A stretch of 64,000 nucleotides of DNA from assembly GCA_036172665.1 (NCBI GenBank), contig JAYKNF010000074.1, positions 1 to 64,000 on the forward strand. The letters are read 5' to 3'. Below, one piece after another: positions 63,101 to 64,000 of this stretch. The notes beneath the pieces are model-generated. The model was not told the origin of the DNA. It was given only the letters and a program-made list of their open reading frames with translations, and did no database searches. Source of the stretch: Prosopocoilus inquinatus. Taxonomy: Eukaryota; Arthropoda; Insecta; Coleoptera; Lucanidae. Positions within the stretch are counted from its first letter, which is position 1, and each line of letters starts with the position of its first letter. The position numbers and the translations under genes were made by a program.

Positions 63101-64000
63101 AAGTTTTTGGACGCAGCAGGAGCTGGAAATAGTTTTAAACGAAACAACACGTATTAGCGTTGTTCCTGTGCTGTATCTAATCGATCCTTACTCATCTATC
63201 ATGTTATTTGGCGTTTCGATGGACTCCAGTAGCTCTGATGTGAGATACGACGTTTTCGGACGCAGCAGAAGCTGGAAATAGTTTTAAACGAAACAACACG
63301 CATTAGCGTTGTTCCTGTGATGTATCTAATCGATCCTTACTCATCTAACATGTTATTTGGCGTTTCGATGGACTCCAGTAACTTTGATGTGAGATACGAA
63401 GTTCTCGGACGCAGCTGAAGCTGGAAATAGTTTTAAATGAAACAACACGTATTAGCGTTGTTCCTGTACTGTATCTAATCGATCCTTACTCATCTATCAT
63501 GTTATTTGACGTTTGGATGGACTCCAGTAAGTCTGATGTGAGATACAAAGTTTTTGGACGCAGCAGGAGCTGGAAATAGTTTTAAACGAAACAACACGTA
63601 TTAGCGTTGTTCCTGTACTGTATCTAATCGATCCTTACTTATCTAACATGTTATTTGACGTTTCGATGGACTCAAGTAACTCTGATGTGAGATACGACGT
63701 TTTCGGACGCAGCAGAAGCTGGAAATAGTTTTAAACGAAACAACACGCATTAGCGATGTTCCTGTGATGTATCTAATCGATCCTTACTCATCTATCATGT
63801 TATTTTACGTTTGGATGGACTCCAGTAACTCTGATGTGAGATACAAAGTTTTTGGACGCAGCAGGAGGTGGAAATAGTTTTAAACGAAACAACACGTATT
63901 AACGTTGTTCCTGTGATGTATCTAATCGATCCTTACTCATCTATCATGTTATTTGACGTTTGGATGTACTCCAGTATCTCTGATGTGAGATACGAAATCT
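60145..64000 (+). repeat. Family D HOR copy D5, partial (about 26 monomers)
   Basis: It starts with a TTTTACG/TATCTCTG hybrid monomer, then CGGTGGACTCC (60387) and TACTCTTCTATC (61402), both 3129 bp from D4's. It contains four ACAAGTATT monomers (near 61658, 61957, 62106, 62404) against two in D2, D3 and D4, a local expansion of about three monomers. Unlike D3 and D4 it keeps the GGAGGTGG and TTAACG monomers near 63860-63900. It runs off the window. Confidence 0.82.
63870..64000 (+). repeat. Partial monomer at right edge
   Basis: These are monomer bases 1-131. The variants (TAACG at 31-35, GGATGTACTCC, TATCTCTG) match the family D monomers beginning near 48828 and 53440, so the array continues rightward inside another family D copy. 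Confidence 0.95.

Larger units (their letters stand above)
1..64000 (+). repeat. 149-bp satellite array, whole window
   Basis: The block GGAAATAG (or a one-base variant) recurs every 149 bases from 126 to 63870. That gives 428 full monomers, all in the same orientation, with no unique sequence between them. A consensus built by eye has about 43 A, 49 T, 31 G and 26 C, or roughly 38% GC. Monomers differ by substitutions at a limited set of positions, and combinations of these variants define the HOR blocks listed separately. Most copies carry an AluI site (AGCT, monomer bases 146-149), and copies with T at base 57 carry a ClaI site (ATCGAT, bases 56-61), so both enzymes should give a 149-bp ladder. 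The length is close to one nucleosome. I do not recognise the family. A centromeric or pericentromeric role is inferred from the architecture only. Confidence 0.98.

Noticed and set aside
1..64000. Tandem-repeat protein gene (collagen-, mucin- or antifreeze-like)
   Set aside because: The unit length of 149 shifts frame every monomer, stops occur in all frames, and no open frame on either strand is longer than about 71 codons.
1..64000. CRISPR array
   Set aside because: There are no unique spacers between short repeats. The whole 149-bp unit is repeated, and there is no leader or cas gene.
1..64000. Alpha satellite or another named family
   Set aside because: The monomer is 149 bp rather than about 171 bp, and I see no sequence resemblance to alpha satellite or any other satellite I know. 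No family name is assigned.
1..64000. Transposable elements, tRNA, 5S or other rRNA clusters, telomeric repeats
   Set aside because: Exact 149-bp phase continuity leaves no room for an insertion larger than a few bases, and no monomer part resembles a tRNA, 5S or telomere motif.
1..64000. Inverted segments or strand switches within the array
   Set aside because: GGAAATAG or a one-base variant appears in the forward orientation at every expected position, so no inversion is present.

Overview
This window is satellite DNA from end to end. All 64,000 bases are a head-to-tail array of one 149-bp monomer in a single orientation. I see no gene, RNA gene, transposon or unique sequence in it. Taking the invariant GGAAATAG block as monomer base 1, the first full monomer begins at 126 and the last full one ends at 63869. 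That makes 428 complete monomers, with partial monomers of 125 bp at the left edge and 131 bp at the right. The phase stays exact across the whole window: only three monomers have a different length (146 bp at 33055 and 38416, 127 bp at 43777). My hand-built consensus is about 38% GC and keeps its CpG dinucleotides.

The source is almost certainly a eukaryotic (animal or plant) nuclear genome, at a centromeric, pericentromeric or other heterochromatic locus. A long array of near-nucleosome-length monomers with nested higher-order repeats (HORs) is typical of such loci, and bacterial repeats are not built this way. The undepleted CpG fits a lineage with little germline CpG methylation, such as many insects, but the monomer is not one I recognise and I cannot name a species.

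Layout, using HOR for a multi-monomer block that repeats as a unit:
(1) 1-9810, family A: irregular 13/5/10-monomer and about 14-monomer HORs.
(2) 9811-21432, family B: blocks of 18, 32 and 28 monomers; the offset between the last two is 32 monomers (4768 bp).
(3) 21433-24710: family A-like monomers return.
(4) 24711-32607: a regular 11-monomer HOR (1639 bp), with one divergent, three full and one truncated copy.
(5) 32608-43031: a 34-monomer block (5063 bp) present twice, almost identical, with a two-monomer spacer.
(6) 43032-45244: a disordered transition holding the 127-bp monomer.
(7) 45245-64000: family D, five HOR copies of 30, 31, 18, 21 and at least 26 monomers.

Nothing here works as an operon or pathway. 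The blocks record repeated in-register unequal exchange or gene conversion: copy sizes differ by whole monomers, and junctions fall inside hybrid monomers. Short open frames of 61-71 codons are by-products of reading through the repeat. The most interesting observations are the near-absolute length conservation, the stacked HOR generations, a conserved dyad element in each monomer and a recent 5-kb duplication. Centromere function is a plausible inference that the sequence alone does not show.
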